The notes under the pieces: model-generated
What the model saw: the letters and a program-made list of their open reading frames with translations, nothing else
Told to the model about the DNA's origin: nothing
Database searches by the model: none
Program-made: the position numbers and the translations under genes
Assembly (NCBI GenBank): GCA_030765055.1
Contig: CM060951.1
Location: forward strand, 47,882,715 to 47,946,714
DNA length: 64,000 nucleotides
Source: Mantis religiosa
Lineage: Eukaryota > Arthropoda > Insecta > Mantodea > Mantidae
Reading direction: 5' to 3'
Shown: positions 12,270-22,849 of the stretch, piece by piece
Position numbering within the stretch: the first letter of the stretch is position 1
Layout: each line of letters begins with the position of its first letter

Positions 12270-13284
12270 AGCACATAAAACTCAATCACACCAGTTTCAT
12301 ATTTCCAAATTAGCAGTTCTCCAGTGCAATAACTTAATCCGTCTAAGTCTTGTGCTTCGAGAAACATGTTTAGATCGCAATGAGTCGGCTGTCTTGCAAT
12401 ATGTACAAGTTACAAGAATGTATAACTTGAACTCTACCAATCAATCAGATCCAATTATGTTATTGAGCCTCCTTCGATACCATACATATGAGAAAAGTAC
12501 ATAATCAGTGGAATCATGGAAACCGACTGGACGTGAGGACGATGACAAAATACTGTTGATAAGTATTGTGAATTCATTTAAATCAGTTAAGTGAGACATA
12601 ATTATTTAGAAGTAACGCGGCATATGTACTTTAATAAATGATGAGAGTGGAAGAGGAAAAGAGCGGAACGTCTTCCGGCTTAGCAACACCCGTAACCGAC
12701 TAAAAATCACTCCAGGAAGCCAACAGTCAAATTGGAGAGCAACAAGAGCATATTGCTGCGTTAGGGGTTAAACTTTCTGGAATTTAGGGATGCAAAAAGT
12801 TATTTTAGGGTAACGCATAACTGAAGCGGTTAAAATGCATTAGCAATTACATTTACAGTTTTTCATTTTCATTGTTATCACTTTTTCAGTTACATAACTA
12901 AGTTTCAATATGAAACAAATGAACAGAATTAGATACTCGTTTTATTTGACGCAATGTAAAGGAAAGTATTTACTAGTTAACTTCATGTTTGGATTATTAC
13001 AGTGGTTTGTTCGTACACAGCTTTTGCATAAGTGAACTGATTCAAATGGGATCCTGAATATCAAACCACTTGACTGCCTTCATAAATTAAGTTAAGCAAT
13101 TTACTACTTAATATTCTCATATGGCGTTAGATAAAACAAGGTACTGACAGTTTGAAAAGCGAAGGCATTTTGGTTGGAGAAGGTTAGCTATTCTTGTCCA
13201 GCATCACAAAATATATAGGTAATCAGTGGTTACAAGTATGTACAAAAGTGAATTATTACGAGTAGTAGGTTTTTTTCTTTTCTA
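12270..13284. other. no gene seen
   Basis: AT-rich sequence without coding signal, known repeat or pol III box. Confidence 0.5.
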
Positions 13285-13440
13285 TTTTTTAATTTACATC
13301 CTCCAACGTTAACTCACATCGGACGGTGAATGAACGCTTGGAATGATGCTCAAATGAATCCAGGGTCCAAAGAGCTTAGAGTTACCCGACATTCGTCTTT
13401 AAGGATAAGGGAAAACCCCGGGAAACCACTTATCCAGGTA
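13285..13440 (-). mobile_element. SINE family B fragment cut by a Tc1 element
   Basis: The 3' two thirds of SINE B on the minus strand runs from 'ATTTACATCCTCCAACG' to 'CTTATCCAGGTA'. It stops at the TA where the Tc1 element at 13441 begins. The tRNA-like head does not resume after 15018, so the head side was lost, or the Tc1 landed at an existing SINE boundary. Confidence 0.8.
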
Positions 13441-15016
13441 CAGAGGCCGACAGAAGTATTCGAATAATATAACATGTAACATTGCACGTACTATAAATCC
13501 TGTAATATTTATTTGGCAGCGTTGAATTGTTTAACTTAAAAACATTAACCTTTTGTACCTTGTAAACAATATTTAAAATATCACTTTGCATGTATTTATT
13601 ACACAAGCTGTACTGTATTTATTATATTGTCCCTCTTATTGGAGGACATAAGTATTCGAAAGTACTCAATCGAACAGAGAAAAAGGTGGCTGGACGTACC
13701 CTACACGCCCCTACCACACAGCAGTTGTGTTTATGCTGTGCCTCGAGACAGTGCTCAAAGTTATTAAGCCGATTGTGAACTCACAGGTAACATGGGACGT
13801 AAACAATGGTGGCAGAGAGGAATATCGTAATAAATATATACAAACAAAACAAATCTCTCTCTGAAATTGCCAAAACCATTAACAGAAGTATAACTACAGT
13901 GTTCTGCACAATTCAGCGCAACAAACAGACAAATACTGTAGTAAATAAACCTAGAAATGGCGTTCCTTCTAAACTCACCGCCAGAGACAGGAGGCAAATA
14001 ATAAAAATGATGAAGCAGAATCTGAAACTCACTGCATCTCAGATTAGAGGATGTCTTGAGCAATACTCTGGCACTGTGGTTCACACCAGAACATTTGAGC
14101 GGATTTTAAATAGTTCTGGGGACAATACCCGCGTTCCTAGAAAGAAGCCATATGTTAATAAGCTGAATAAGAAAAAGCGTATAGAATTTGCTAAACAGTA
14201 TGTGGTGAAACCACCAGAATTCTGGGATAAGGTTCTCTGAACGGACGAGAGCAAATTCTGCTTATACAAGAGTGATGGACATCTTAAAGTTTGGAGACTG
14301 CCAAATACAGAATGGGAACCTAAGAAGATGGTAGCTACAGTGAAACATGGTGGCAGTAATGTGATGGTATGGGGCTGTATAGCTTCATCTGGCTTTGGGG
14401 AACTGGTGTTCATAGATTGGATCATGGACAAATTTAAATAGAAGAGGATTCTTGAAAACAATCTTAAAAACAGTGCAGAAAGCTGGGATTAGGGCATGAT
14501 TATTACTTCCAGCAGGACAATGATCCAAAGCATACTGCTGAAATTGTAAGGCTTTGGATCGTGTACAACACTTCTCACACTTTGAAGACACCGCTCCAAT
14601 CTGCAGATTTAAATCCTATAGAGAACATCTGGAAGGAACTCAAGGAGGGTGTGAGGAAGCATCACATCAGAAGCAAGGACCATCTGAAAGAACTTCAGAG
14701 GGAGAAATATGGACTCTGCAGTCATTAAAAACACATACAGACAATGCCTAAACGATTATCAGTAGTAATTCAAAGAAAGGGGATGATAACTAAATACTAG
14801 CTGTTCTCTGTTCGAATACTTATGTCCAGATGTAAAGTAACCGTTTTATTTCTCCTTGCAGTGCAAATTAGTTTCAGTTGCTATTTATGAGTTTAAATGT
14901 TTAATGGAAGACTCAAGTTTATTTTGTACCAGTTGTATTTACGTATGCTTATTCTGTGTAGCTTAATAATATAAGTGATGAATATGTTTACGTTCGAATA
15001 CTTATGTCGGCCTCTG
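13441..15016 (+). mobile_element. Tc1-type DNA transposon, copy 2
   Basis: A 1576-bp element flanked by TA at 13439-13440 and 15017-15018. The ends are exact inverted repeats over 'CAGAGGCCGACA', with 'AAGTATTCGAA' following. Internal repeats of the same motif lie at about 13643-13660 and about 14809-14826, giving long IR/DR ends of about 200 bp. It is closely related to the copy at 4155-5742 but in opposite orientation. Confidence 0.93.
13792..14793 (+). pseudogene. Tc1-family DD34E transposase with stops
   Basis: The homologous start ATG is at 13792 ('MGRK'), with a frameshift a few codons on. The main frame then reads 'MVAERNIVINIYKQNKS' and the two helix-turn-helices. Before the first catalytic Asp a TGA replaces Trp ('KVL*TDESKFCLYK'), so that block keeps the canonical DES. 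Another stop follows 'WIMDKFK'. A frameshift near 14490 separates 'DNDPKHTAEIVRLW' (second Asp intact) and 'NPIENIWKEL' (Glu intact). All three catalytic residues survive but are split by at least two frameshifts and two stops. Confidence 0.9.
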
Positions 15017-15104
15017 TACATGGAAGACAAGAGTTTGCATATAAAATTATGAGACACCTGACTAGTAACGTTCAAGATGTAGCTAACCTAGAGGTCATTA
15101 ATAA

Positions 15105-16570
15105 TAACTAATAGAAAACTTCAAAAATTTGTGGACTGGTCAAACAAAATATGATGAAAAGGATATAGAAGTTAATACCAATCCGGACCTAATAGATTAC
15201 GAAGAACTTGAAATGACCCTGAAAAAGCTAAAAAAATAGAAAAGCATCAGGTAATGATGGAATAAATGATGAATTATTAAAATATGCGTCTAAGAATTTT
15301 AAAACAAGACTCCTCAATCTACTAAATAAGTGTTGGCTCAGTAAAACTATACCTGAAGAACGGAATATATCAATATTCAAACCAATATTTAAAAAGGGCG
15401 ATAGGACAAAATGTGAAAACTACAGAGGCATATGTTTACTGAATACCACGTATAAAATATATACAAAAATAATAACGTAACGACTAAAGCCATTATTAGA
15501 AATAATATTATTAAAAGAACAAAGTATCTTCAGAGTAGGAAGGTCTTGCATAGATAATATATTTATACTACAACAAGTAATAGAAAACAGAATTTAACAG
15601 AGAAGCGCATCTTTTATTTATGGATTATATTAAGGCTTTTGATAAGATTAAGAGACAAATACTATGGAAAATTATGGGAAAAAGAGGTATTCCACCTTAT
15701 AGAAACTGTTATATATAAACACAAAGATACAAATACATGGAACACAACACCACGAAATAGAAAAAATAAATCTAGGCTTAAGACAAGGATGCAGTATGTC
15801 TGCGCTACTTTTTAACATTTATATGGACGAAATTATGAGACAATTGTTTAGTAGGATAGGAATATATGCCACAAATCTTAACGTAAAGAACTTTGTAATA
15901 TCCCCTGTACTCGCAGATGACCAGGTTATTATGTCTAACTCAGAAAACAATCTCCAGAAGGCAATACATGAGCTAAACAAAATCATAAAGGAATGTATTA
16001 TGACTATTTCCAAATAAAAGTAAAGTGATAGCTTTTAAAGGTAAAGAGAGTATAAGATCCAAAATTGTAATAGAAAATAATAATATAGAACAAGTAGACG
16101 AGTTCAAATACTTGGGTTATTACATATCATATAGGAAAGAAACAGGAATAATTAAGTTAGGAACATTCAACTATATAAATGGAACAATTAAAAGAAGTCT
16201 AAAGAATAAAGAAAGTAAAGATACCATTCTAAAATTTTACAAATTAATGTCAGTATCTAAAATACTATGTGGCTGCGAAGTATGGATCATAACTGAAAAA
16301 GATAAAAGAAAACTTCAGGCAAATAAAATGAAATTTCTAAGAAGCATTGAAGGATATAGAAAAATCGACTACATACAAAATGAAGATATACTGAAGAGCT
16401 AGAGATATTCGACCTGAATGACAGAGTACAAGAATATAGAAGTAAATGGGTAACCCCTGTACAAAAAATGGAGAAAGGAAAATTAGCACTCTATTTTATG
16501 AACAATAGACGAGTAGGAAAGAGCATAGGAAGACCAAGAAAACGGGGGAACCAATAAAATAAGTTACGTC
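15105..16570 (+). pseudogene. LINE reverse transcriptase, decayed
   Basis: Successive frames spell a non-LTR reverse transcriptase. The fingers include 'NDGINDELLKYASKNFKTRL' and 'FKKGDRTKCENYRGICLLN'. 'DYIKAFDKI' follows, then 'LRQGCSMSALLFNIYMDEI'. The active site is 'VLADDQVIMSNSENNLQ'. The thumb and C-terminus have 'VDEFKYLGYYIS', 'LKFYKLMSVSKILCGCEVW' and 'NKMKFLRSIEGYRKIDYIQN'. Multiple stops and frameshifts make it dead. The endonuclease end is missing (5' truncation). The 3' side ends near a short 'GATTATGATGATGA' repeat, a usual kind of tail for such LINEs. Confidence 0.87.
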
Positions 16571-19100
16571 GACTGCAACAGGCAGTAATGTCTAAAGCAT
16601 AAGGGAAGATTATGATGATGACGTCCCTCGCCCTAGCTGGAAATCGAAGGCCAGACCCATGAGGTGAGAATTCAGAACACTCGCCTCAAAAGTAAAGTAA
16701 AAAAGTTAAGTACCATCGGACGCCTCTCATTAGTGCGGAGAGATAGCGTAACCCGTGTGTAAGGAAGTGTACACTGGTTTCTTATAACACTGAGATGTAC
16801 TGTTTAGTCCCTTTCACCTTTAAATGGTCTAAGCAATACAAGATCAGCGGATAAAAGCGATATGAACGCAATGTCATAAGGATGCTGGTATTTTCGTCCC
16901 CCTGCATGGCAGGTTCAAACCGAAGGATTCTCCTACCTGTTTGTATACAATGCATTCCACATTCATTAGCTCAGTTATTAGTATATTTGATTCATATCGT
17001 TCTGAAAATGTCATTTATCTTCGAATGCAGCCTACCATCCAAGCAGGTTCTTTTAATTACCGCTATGCCGCCGTAACGTCAGACCACCCCAACACACGAA
17101 GTTGAAGGGGAAAAGAACGAGACTGACACAAAATGACATACCCGATCTAGCGCGCTGCTTTACTTTGAACAAATGACGGTCATGTTGTGTGGCACCTGTA
17201 GGCGGAGAAGAGGATGTGCTACAGGCAACTTTCTGCTTAGCTGAGGCAGAAGTCGGAAAGTGCAAATGTTGGGGAGGGGAATATGAACAAACATTTGCAT
17301 ATTCTCTCTTTTTTCCCCTTTCATTTCCATACTTCTGTTATACATAATGTTAATGCTCTATGACATTTATTTATTTAAGTACATATTTGCGCTTTAGCCT
17401 GCTTCTCCTCCTACAAGTATTCCTTTTACTTTCTTTTTCTTCAGGGTATATATGCAATTTTTAGTTCCGTGAATAACTAGAGAATTATTTACACATAATC
17501 TAAAGCAGTGATACCCAACCTTAAGATAAAAATGTGAGGATTGAATTACTCCACGCGTTCTTCACGGAGCGATTCTTTCACCCATTGCAGTCAGAAACAA
17601 ACTGTGGAATGAATATGCCATTGGGATCAGCCATCGCTGAGTGAGAAAAGGGGAAAATTTTCACTCACTGTAAGGAAGGTGTTGGGGAAAACCAACAGTA
17701 TGACGTGATTAGAGTAGCTGCAAAATAAGAATGGACATGGGTTCAGCCAATACGGTTATCTCACCGTCCTGATGTTGCCAACTCCACGCCAAGCCGGCGA
17801 CAGAGATGGAAGATACGCAGATCTGTCTTTGTCTCAACCTAACAAGTATCATACAATGCTGACAGAGAAGTTCGCTTAATATTTCAGCATGTGTGCGAGA
17901 ACATACGCAATAATCATAGCACAATCTGGACCTTAAAACCTTGAACTGGAGAACAGTTCGCTTACACAGCTATCGTTCATATGCACACAAAACAAAATTA
18001 TTCATATTAGATGCGTTCTACGAAACAAGGTGTTTGCTACAGTGAAACAAAATAGTGACATTTCCACGAATTATGAATATAGTTTCTATTTTAATGATGC
18101 CATATTTTCATACTGCCTGTAATGAGCTTTAAACCAAATTTTGTTTCATTAAAATACTTAATAAATACGGAAGATATGAATATTTATTTATGAAGCATTT
18201 TTACACCATGAATATCATGTACTAATGTTATGCATTATGCGCAGAAATTTTAGTACCATATCGCTTCTTTCAAGCAGGAATTTGCAACCATAATTGGTTC
18301 TCCTATATTTGAACCCAAGATATTTCAGAATATTATGCATAGAAGCTACAGAATCCGTATATTCTATTTTCCCCCTCATTAAATTGGTCAGTCTTTTGGC
18401 CGTTGGATATTAACCCTTGTCATATAAATCATAAATTGTTCTACGTGAAGCACACTTTTGAAAATTGTCTAAGTTGGTAGCACGCTTTTTAGCGGCCCGA
18501 TGGAAACTTCTCCTAATTTGGTAAACTGTTTGCCTTCTTTAACAATGTTCGTCACGGATGAGCACTCACGTGACAAGCTTGTAACATTAATTCTCGACTC
18601 TGAGCGAAATTTGTACTTTCGAAAATGTCTTTAATTGATTTTTTTTTTCGCAAAAGGAATACACATTAAGAAAAATATTTGTAATCTATGTATGCAAAAT
18701 CTTATTGGTTTCGCAGTTACTACTAGGCGCACCAGTACTAGGCTTGCTAAGTGGTATATTTACTAACTTTAAAAAGCACGTACACGCTCATAAAAAACTG
18801 CCACTTTACTAAATGTAAGGTAAAAAGTGCAACTGCAGCATAGCAGCTGTGTGCTTTTCTTCACTAACAGTTAATAATTCTTTTCTTTCTAGTCAGGAGC
18901 CTTATCGTTCCATATCTCCGACAACAGATGTCCTACAATCATGGGGTTTGGACAGTAATCCTCAGAAAAAAATAGCTCTGTAACACGGGAAAACAAAATA
19001 ATTATTTAATTGGTATCTTTAGAGTGCGCAAAGAAATTAGCGACATGCTTCGGCAAAGGGAACCAGTATGCGTGCTTAACTGTACTATGTTGCAACTAGA
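16571..19100. other. no gene seen; possible SINE trace
   Basis: No coding region recognised. At 16622-16690 the minus strand has 'GGCCTTCGATTTCCAGC', a possible degenerate B box. A GC-richer patch spans about 17060-17280. The rest is AT-rich and featureless. Confidence 0.4.
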
Positions 19101-20090
19101 GTCTGTTTAGTTAACTCATGTGCACGTCGGCCGATGCCTTTGACGAAGCCTTATAATCGTTTTACAACACCGGCCCCCCTCCTCCTAGACCTTTCTGCAA
19201 GGTTGCCACCTTTCTCGATACGTCATGGGTATCGTACGAGGTTTCGTCAAAATAAATTATCTTATACCCATTATATATATCGCCAAGCTACAATTCTACT
19301 GGATTCCATAATAACCCTTATCTTATTCAAAGTGCGGTATTTGAAACCCAACTCCTTTAGGAGACCGCGCAAAGTGCAGTGCCCATAAGAAAAATCACAA
19401 ATTTCTTGAAAATGTGAAACCAATTCGTCTAAAGTGGGCGCTCTCCCTTTTGCATAGAATCTATAAATTTCTCGACGAATTAAATCGCATGTGGAATTAT
19501 CTACTTTAGAGAAACGTTTCGTTTTGTTTTCACACTTGATCGGCGTCTTTGGTATTCCTTTCGTCACAATATTTCTTACGGTATTTCTGTGAATACCCAG
19601 AATTTATCATCAGGTTCATTGCACGATCACTTACCAAGATTATTTGTCAGCAAATATTTATATGTGTTCAAAACAAGCGCTTGAATTTGCTTAGAAACAG
19701 TTCCCGTTATAACTTTGTTTCTTGAGGCTTTTCCAGTAATATAACTCGGCCCAGTTATTCACAGTACTTTGATTATTTTCACTTGACTGAAAGTTATCTA
19801 CTACTTCATTTGCATTTACCACTGCATTCCCCTCCCACGGTCTCCACATCGTGACACACAACGAATTTCTGCACGTAATGAAACAGATCAACAGGAAGTT
19901 GGAACTTTGGCAACTGAGACTCCACGTGGAGTAGACATGCGACTGTCACTTCGAGAAAATCAGGGTTGCTCTTACTCCTCAACGACAGTGTTCAATATCT
20001 GAAGTGTGGCGATAGATTTATAGTGGTTATTAGTGGGTGGGAGGGTAGTTTCCTTTGAGGGCAAACTGCACTCGCGTTCATAAGACAGAC
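19101..20090 (-). mobile_element. 1-kb DDE-type DNA element, uninterrupted copy
   Basis: The ends are related inverted repeats: right end reversed 'GTCTGTCTTATGAACGCGAG', left end 'GTCTGTTTAGTTAACTCATG'. It encodes only the N-terminal part of a transposase on the minus strand, plus a scrap of the first catalytic motif near 19240 ('IIYFDETSYDTHDV'). The copy at 57560-59740 is homologous end to end but carries a hAT insertion. Here the corresponding site at about 19784-19791 is intact ('TCACTTGAC' on the plus strand), so this is the empty-site version. It is a non-autonomous derivative. Confidence 0.78.
19271..19567 (-). pseudogene. DDE transposase N-terminal domain
   Basis: The 99-codon frame begins 'MTKGIPKTPIKCENKTKRF'. 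Its central part, 'EIYRFYAKGRAPTLDELVSH' followed by 'LRGLLKELGFKYRTLNK', has the form of the helix-turn-helix linker found in insect transposases of the Tc1/mariner-IS630 type ('R..IY..Y..G..PTLD.L...L' then 'L..LLK.LGF.Y'). Upstream in a decayed frame 'SKQIQALVLNTYKYL' looks like the first helix. Downstream 'RIVAWRYI' leads to a broken 'FDETSYDTHDV', the first catalytic Asp region. The copy at 59297-59617 is about 85% identical by eye. Confidence 0.7.
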
Positions 20091-21785
20091 TTTACCGCAT
20101 TGGCTAGTAGCCATATAGCAACCACGCCTAGCCCCGCCTTATGTTCATTCCTATTCTGTAGCTACCTTAGCTCGTAAGAGAAGAGGTTAGGCTTCGCTAA
20201 TCTATTGGGAAATTATTATTACACTCTATGATGTAATGATAGTTTCTGGGCAAATTACATTTTTTTCTCGAGTTACAGTATCTCTGACTTTCTCTCTTGT
20301 TCCCTCTCTCTCTACCTCCCTCTCCCTCCCTCCCTCTCCCTCCCTTCCTCCCTCTCCCTCCCTCCCTCTCTCTCTATCTCGCGCACATACATGCACACTT
20401 ATGTACACAAAAAATCTTTTAAAGCTATAATTCATGCATAATTAAATAGTCTACGAAAAACGTAAACCTTTCAGAACCAATCTCTTTAAAGAAAGAATAG
20501 ATTAAGAACGTTTTGTGGTTGCTTTGAGTGATGTTTGTGCATATTTCCACTTTGAAATTAATTGCTGACAGTTGGTACAAAAATAACGCCCGAGAGCGGA
20601 AAGCATTTGGTATTTCTATTACAGAAATCATACATTACAGGGAAACATTGCATGCGAGAGAGATAACGGTCATGTGGACGCACAAGAATGTATTTTAATC
20701 GAATTTCATACAGTTGTTAACCACCATCCCCCTAGATCAAAATGTAATGCAATGGTATCTAGCCATGCATATCCGAATATTTAACGGTGAATAAACTCTG
20801 TGCCGATACCTTTGATGTGGGATGGCTCCACAAAATAGATATGTACATATGCATGCACGTTGTTTTGTTAATGCACATTACAAAGATTTATAATTTACTG
20901 TTTATGTATCATTATCTGAGCTCGGTTCAACATTTCCACTTCGTATAATTAAAAGGCCTAACCATGATGAGCAAACAAATAAGCATTATTTAAAGTAATG
21001 CATTGTGCTACTAATGCACGCGTTAGTTATCATTATTGTTGGTAGATACTGGTTTAGGGCAATTATTTAAAAATCGCTAAACTCGTGAAGCTACTATGTT
21101 TCAATATGATCAGAGGAGAAAGAGATTCTGATGTCATTCTTTGGGAAGAGCACACTCGTCACCCAACTTTGTCGGTCAGGGTGGTTCAACCCTGCTTATT
21201 TGATCGCAGGTTTTCATTGAATAATTAAATATTATAACAAAATATCAAAGAGAGAAATATCAAAGCATAAATTTATATACCTACATTTCTTGAAAGCTCC
21301 AAAATCAGATTATTGCGCCTCTAAAAATTAAAAAACATCATTTTGAAATGGTCCAGCGGCTTGTCACAACGAACACTGCGTATTACATTCAAACTTATGT
21401 TTACAACGTGAATGAATTTTTTCTTATTCCAAGAAAATCAAATTTCGTTAGAGTAGATTTAGGTTCTTAATTAGAAATAAGCTTGATTTGAATATTAATT
21501 CATCAATTTGCAGTGAAAATTTCCTGTTTGCATAAATCACACAACCCTCTATCTCATTCAACGGTCATAGAGACTATGCATCGATTGTCATTTTTTTTTC
21601 AGCAACAAACTGTATGCATGCTGTAAGGAATAGCCTTAACTTGTAGAACGCTATCCCACTATAATATGTAGTTATTTATGATACAAGAGTTAAAAGGAAA
21701 ATAAAATTATTTAAACTCGTGCATCATACTCTACGTTAGACACTCCTGAAAGTTTATAGGCATATTACAGATAAGTAAATATATA
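20091..21785. other. no gene seen
   Basis: Contains the CT-rich tract at 20282-20378. Otherwise AT-rich with no coding or repeat signal recognised. Confidence 0.5.
20282..20378. repeat. CT/CCCT-rich low-complexity tract
   Basis: Irregular CTCT, CTCC and CCTC units on the plus strand. The open frames across it are products of composition. Confidence 0.95.
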
Positions 21786-22357
21786 CAGTGGGATCCATAT
21801 AAACCTGAACAATTTCAATAGGTCATAATTTTTGAACCAATAATAGGACACATATGCAACTTTGGGAGAATATAGCACGCAATTGGGAGATTGCATTACA
21901 CTATTTACATCTGAGAGAAAATGTTGGAAGTGTTCTCCAGCAGCATCTATACATGTTTGCACTCGTCTCACAATATTCTCTGAAGTTTTACGAAGATGAT
22001 ATCGAATTGAGAGGTTATTTCCAGCAAGATGGAGTAACGTGCCATACATCTAATGACACCATGGAACTTGTAACCAGTTTCATTGATAATGGAATAATCT
22101 CAAAAGGTCTGTGGCCCCCAGATCCCCTGCTCCAACCACACCGGATTTTTTTCTTGTGGGAGTATCTAAAAAAATAAAGTGTACAAGAATAGGCCACCGA
22201 CAATTGATGTTCGCAAGGAATTTATTCGAACCGAAATAAGTAACATTGGCGAGGACACTCTCCGTAAAACTTCAGAGAATATGGTGAGACGAGTGCAAAC
22301 ATGTATAAGATGCTGGTGAAGGGCACTTCCAATATTTTCTCTGCAATGTAATCTCCC
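21786..22357. mobile_element. foldback arrangement of a DDE transposon
   Basis: The left arm 21885-21993 and the right arm 22262-22357 are inverted copies of each other with roughly 85-90% identity by eye. Both encode the transposase C-terminus ('LRKTSENIVRRVQTCI'), on the minus strand at left and the plus strand at right. Between them the plus strand carries the second catalytic block. The outer left flank continues to what looks like the element's 3' end ('CAGTGGGATCCATATAAACC' at 21786). A normal element has this piece once, so one end has been duplicated in inverse. Confidence 0.65.
21996..22180 (+). pseudogene. DDE transposase central fragment
   Basis: The fragment reads 'IELRGYFQQDGVTCHTSNDT', 'MELVTSFIDNGIISKGLWPP' and then a degraded 'FFLWEYLKK'. 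'YFQQDGATCHT' carries the second catalytic Asp of a Tc1/mariner-like family known from arthropods. 'GLWPPRSPDLTPPDFFLW' is the usual third block, and here 'PDPLLQPHR' shows a small frameshift across it. The N-terminal DNA-binding part and first Asp are absent. Confidence 0.68.
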
Positions 22358-22387
22358 ATCATTATCATCATCATCATCATCTTCATC
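22358..22387. repeat. ATC trinucleotide tail of a minus-strand LINE
   Basis: 'ATTATCATCATC...' reads as (GAT)n on the minus strand. It lies just beyond the LINE 3' end at 22678-22835, separated from it by the SINE B insertion. Confidence 0.7.
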
Positions 22388-22406
22388 AGCAACAGCAGCA
22401 GCAGCA

Positions 22407-22668
22407 GCCCGCCTCGGTAGCGTGGTGGTAGCATGTCTGCCTCACGTTCAAGAGGCCCCGAGTTCGAATCTTGGTCAGAGTGAGTTACCTGGATAAGGTT
22501 TTTCCGGGGTTTCCCTTATCCTTAAAGACCAATGTCGGGTAACTCTAAGGTCTATGCACCCTGGGTTCATTTGAGCATCATATCACCCATTTCATTCAAT
22601 CACCCATTTCATTCATCGTCCGATATGACTTGACGTTGGAGGACGTAAATTACAACAACAACAAAAAA
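22407..22668 (+). mobile_element. SINE family B, reference-quality copy
   Basis: The tRNA-like head is 'GCCCGCCTCGGTAGCGTGGT' with B box 'GAGTTCGAATCTTGG'. The body includes 'GAGTTACCTGGATAAGG', 'GGTAACTCTAAG', 'TTCATTTGAGCATCAT' and 'CGTCCGATATGACTTG', and the tail is (ACA)n/A7. 'ATCTTCATC' occurs at 22379-22387 and again at 22669-22677, a likely target duplication. A 19-bp CAG-rich stretch lies between the left copy and the head. It sits inside the tail of a LINE. Confidence 0.92.
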
Positions 22669-22677
22669 ATCTTCATC

Positions 22678-22835
22678 TTCAAGGATTGGGCCCTGTAACA
22701 CGTCCCGTTCTCTTCAAGAGCCTTCTGATCTTTCCAGAATAGAGCTGGGCGTCCCACATGTCTCTTTCCCTTCGGCATATAATCTAAAGCTCTTCTTGGA
22801 AGTCGTTCCGCGTCCATTCTTAAAATATTATTTTT
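22678..22835 (-). pseudogene. LINE protein C-terminal end
   Basis: On the minus strand: 'ILRMDAERLPRRALDYMPKG' and 'KRHVGRPALFWKDQ', then 'EENGT.RAQSLK'. The '(H)V.RMD..R.PRR.L.Y.PKGKR.VGRP..RWKD' pattern is the conserved end of a widespread insect LINE group. Only the last 50 or so codons remain (5' truncation). The native tail is separated from it by SINE B. Confidence 0.75.
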
Positions 22836-22849
22836 TCCATTCATTTTTG

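Noticed and set aside
17053..17350. Similarity to 57000-57190
   Set aside because: Some blocks look alike, but by eye the match is about 60% with gaps, too weak without an alignment.
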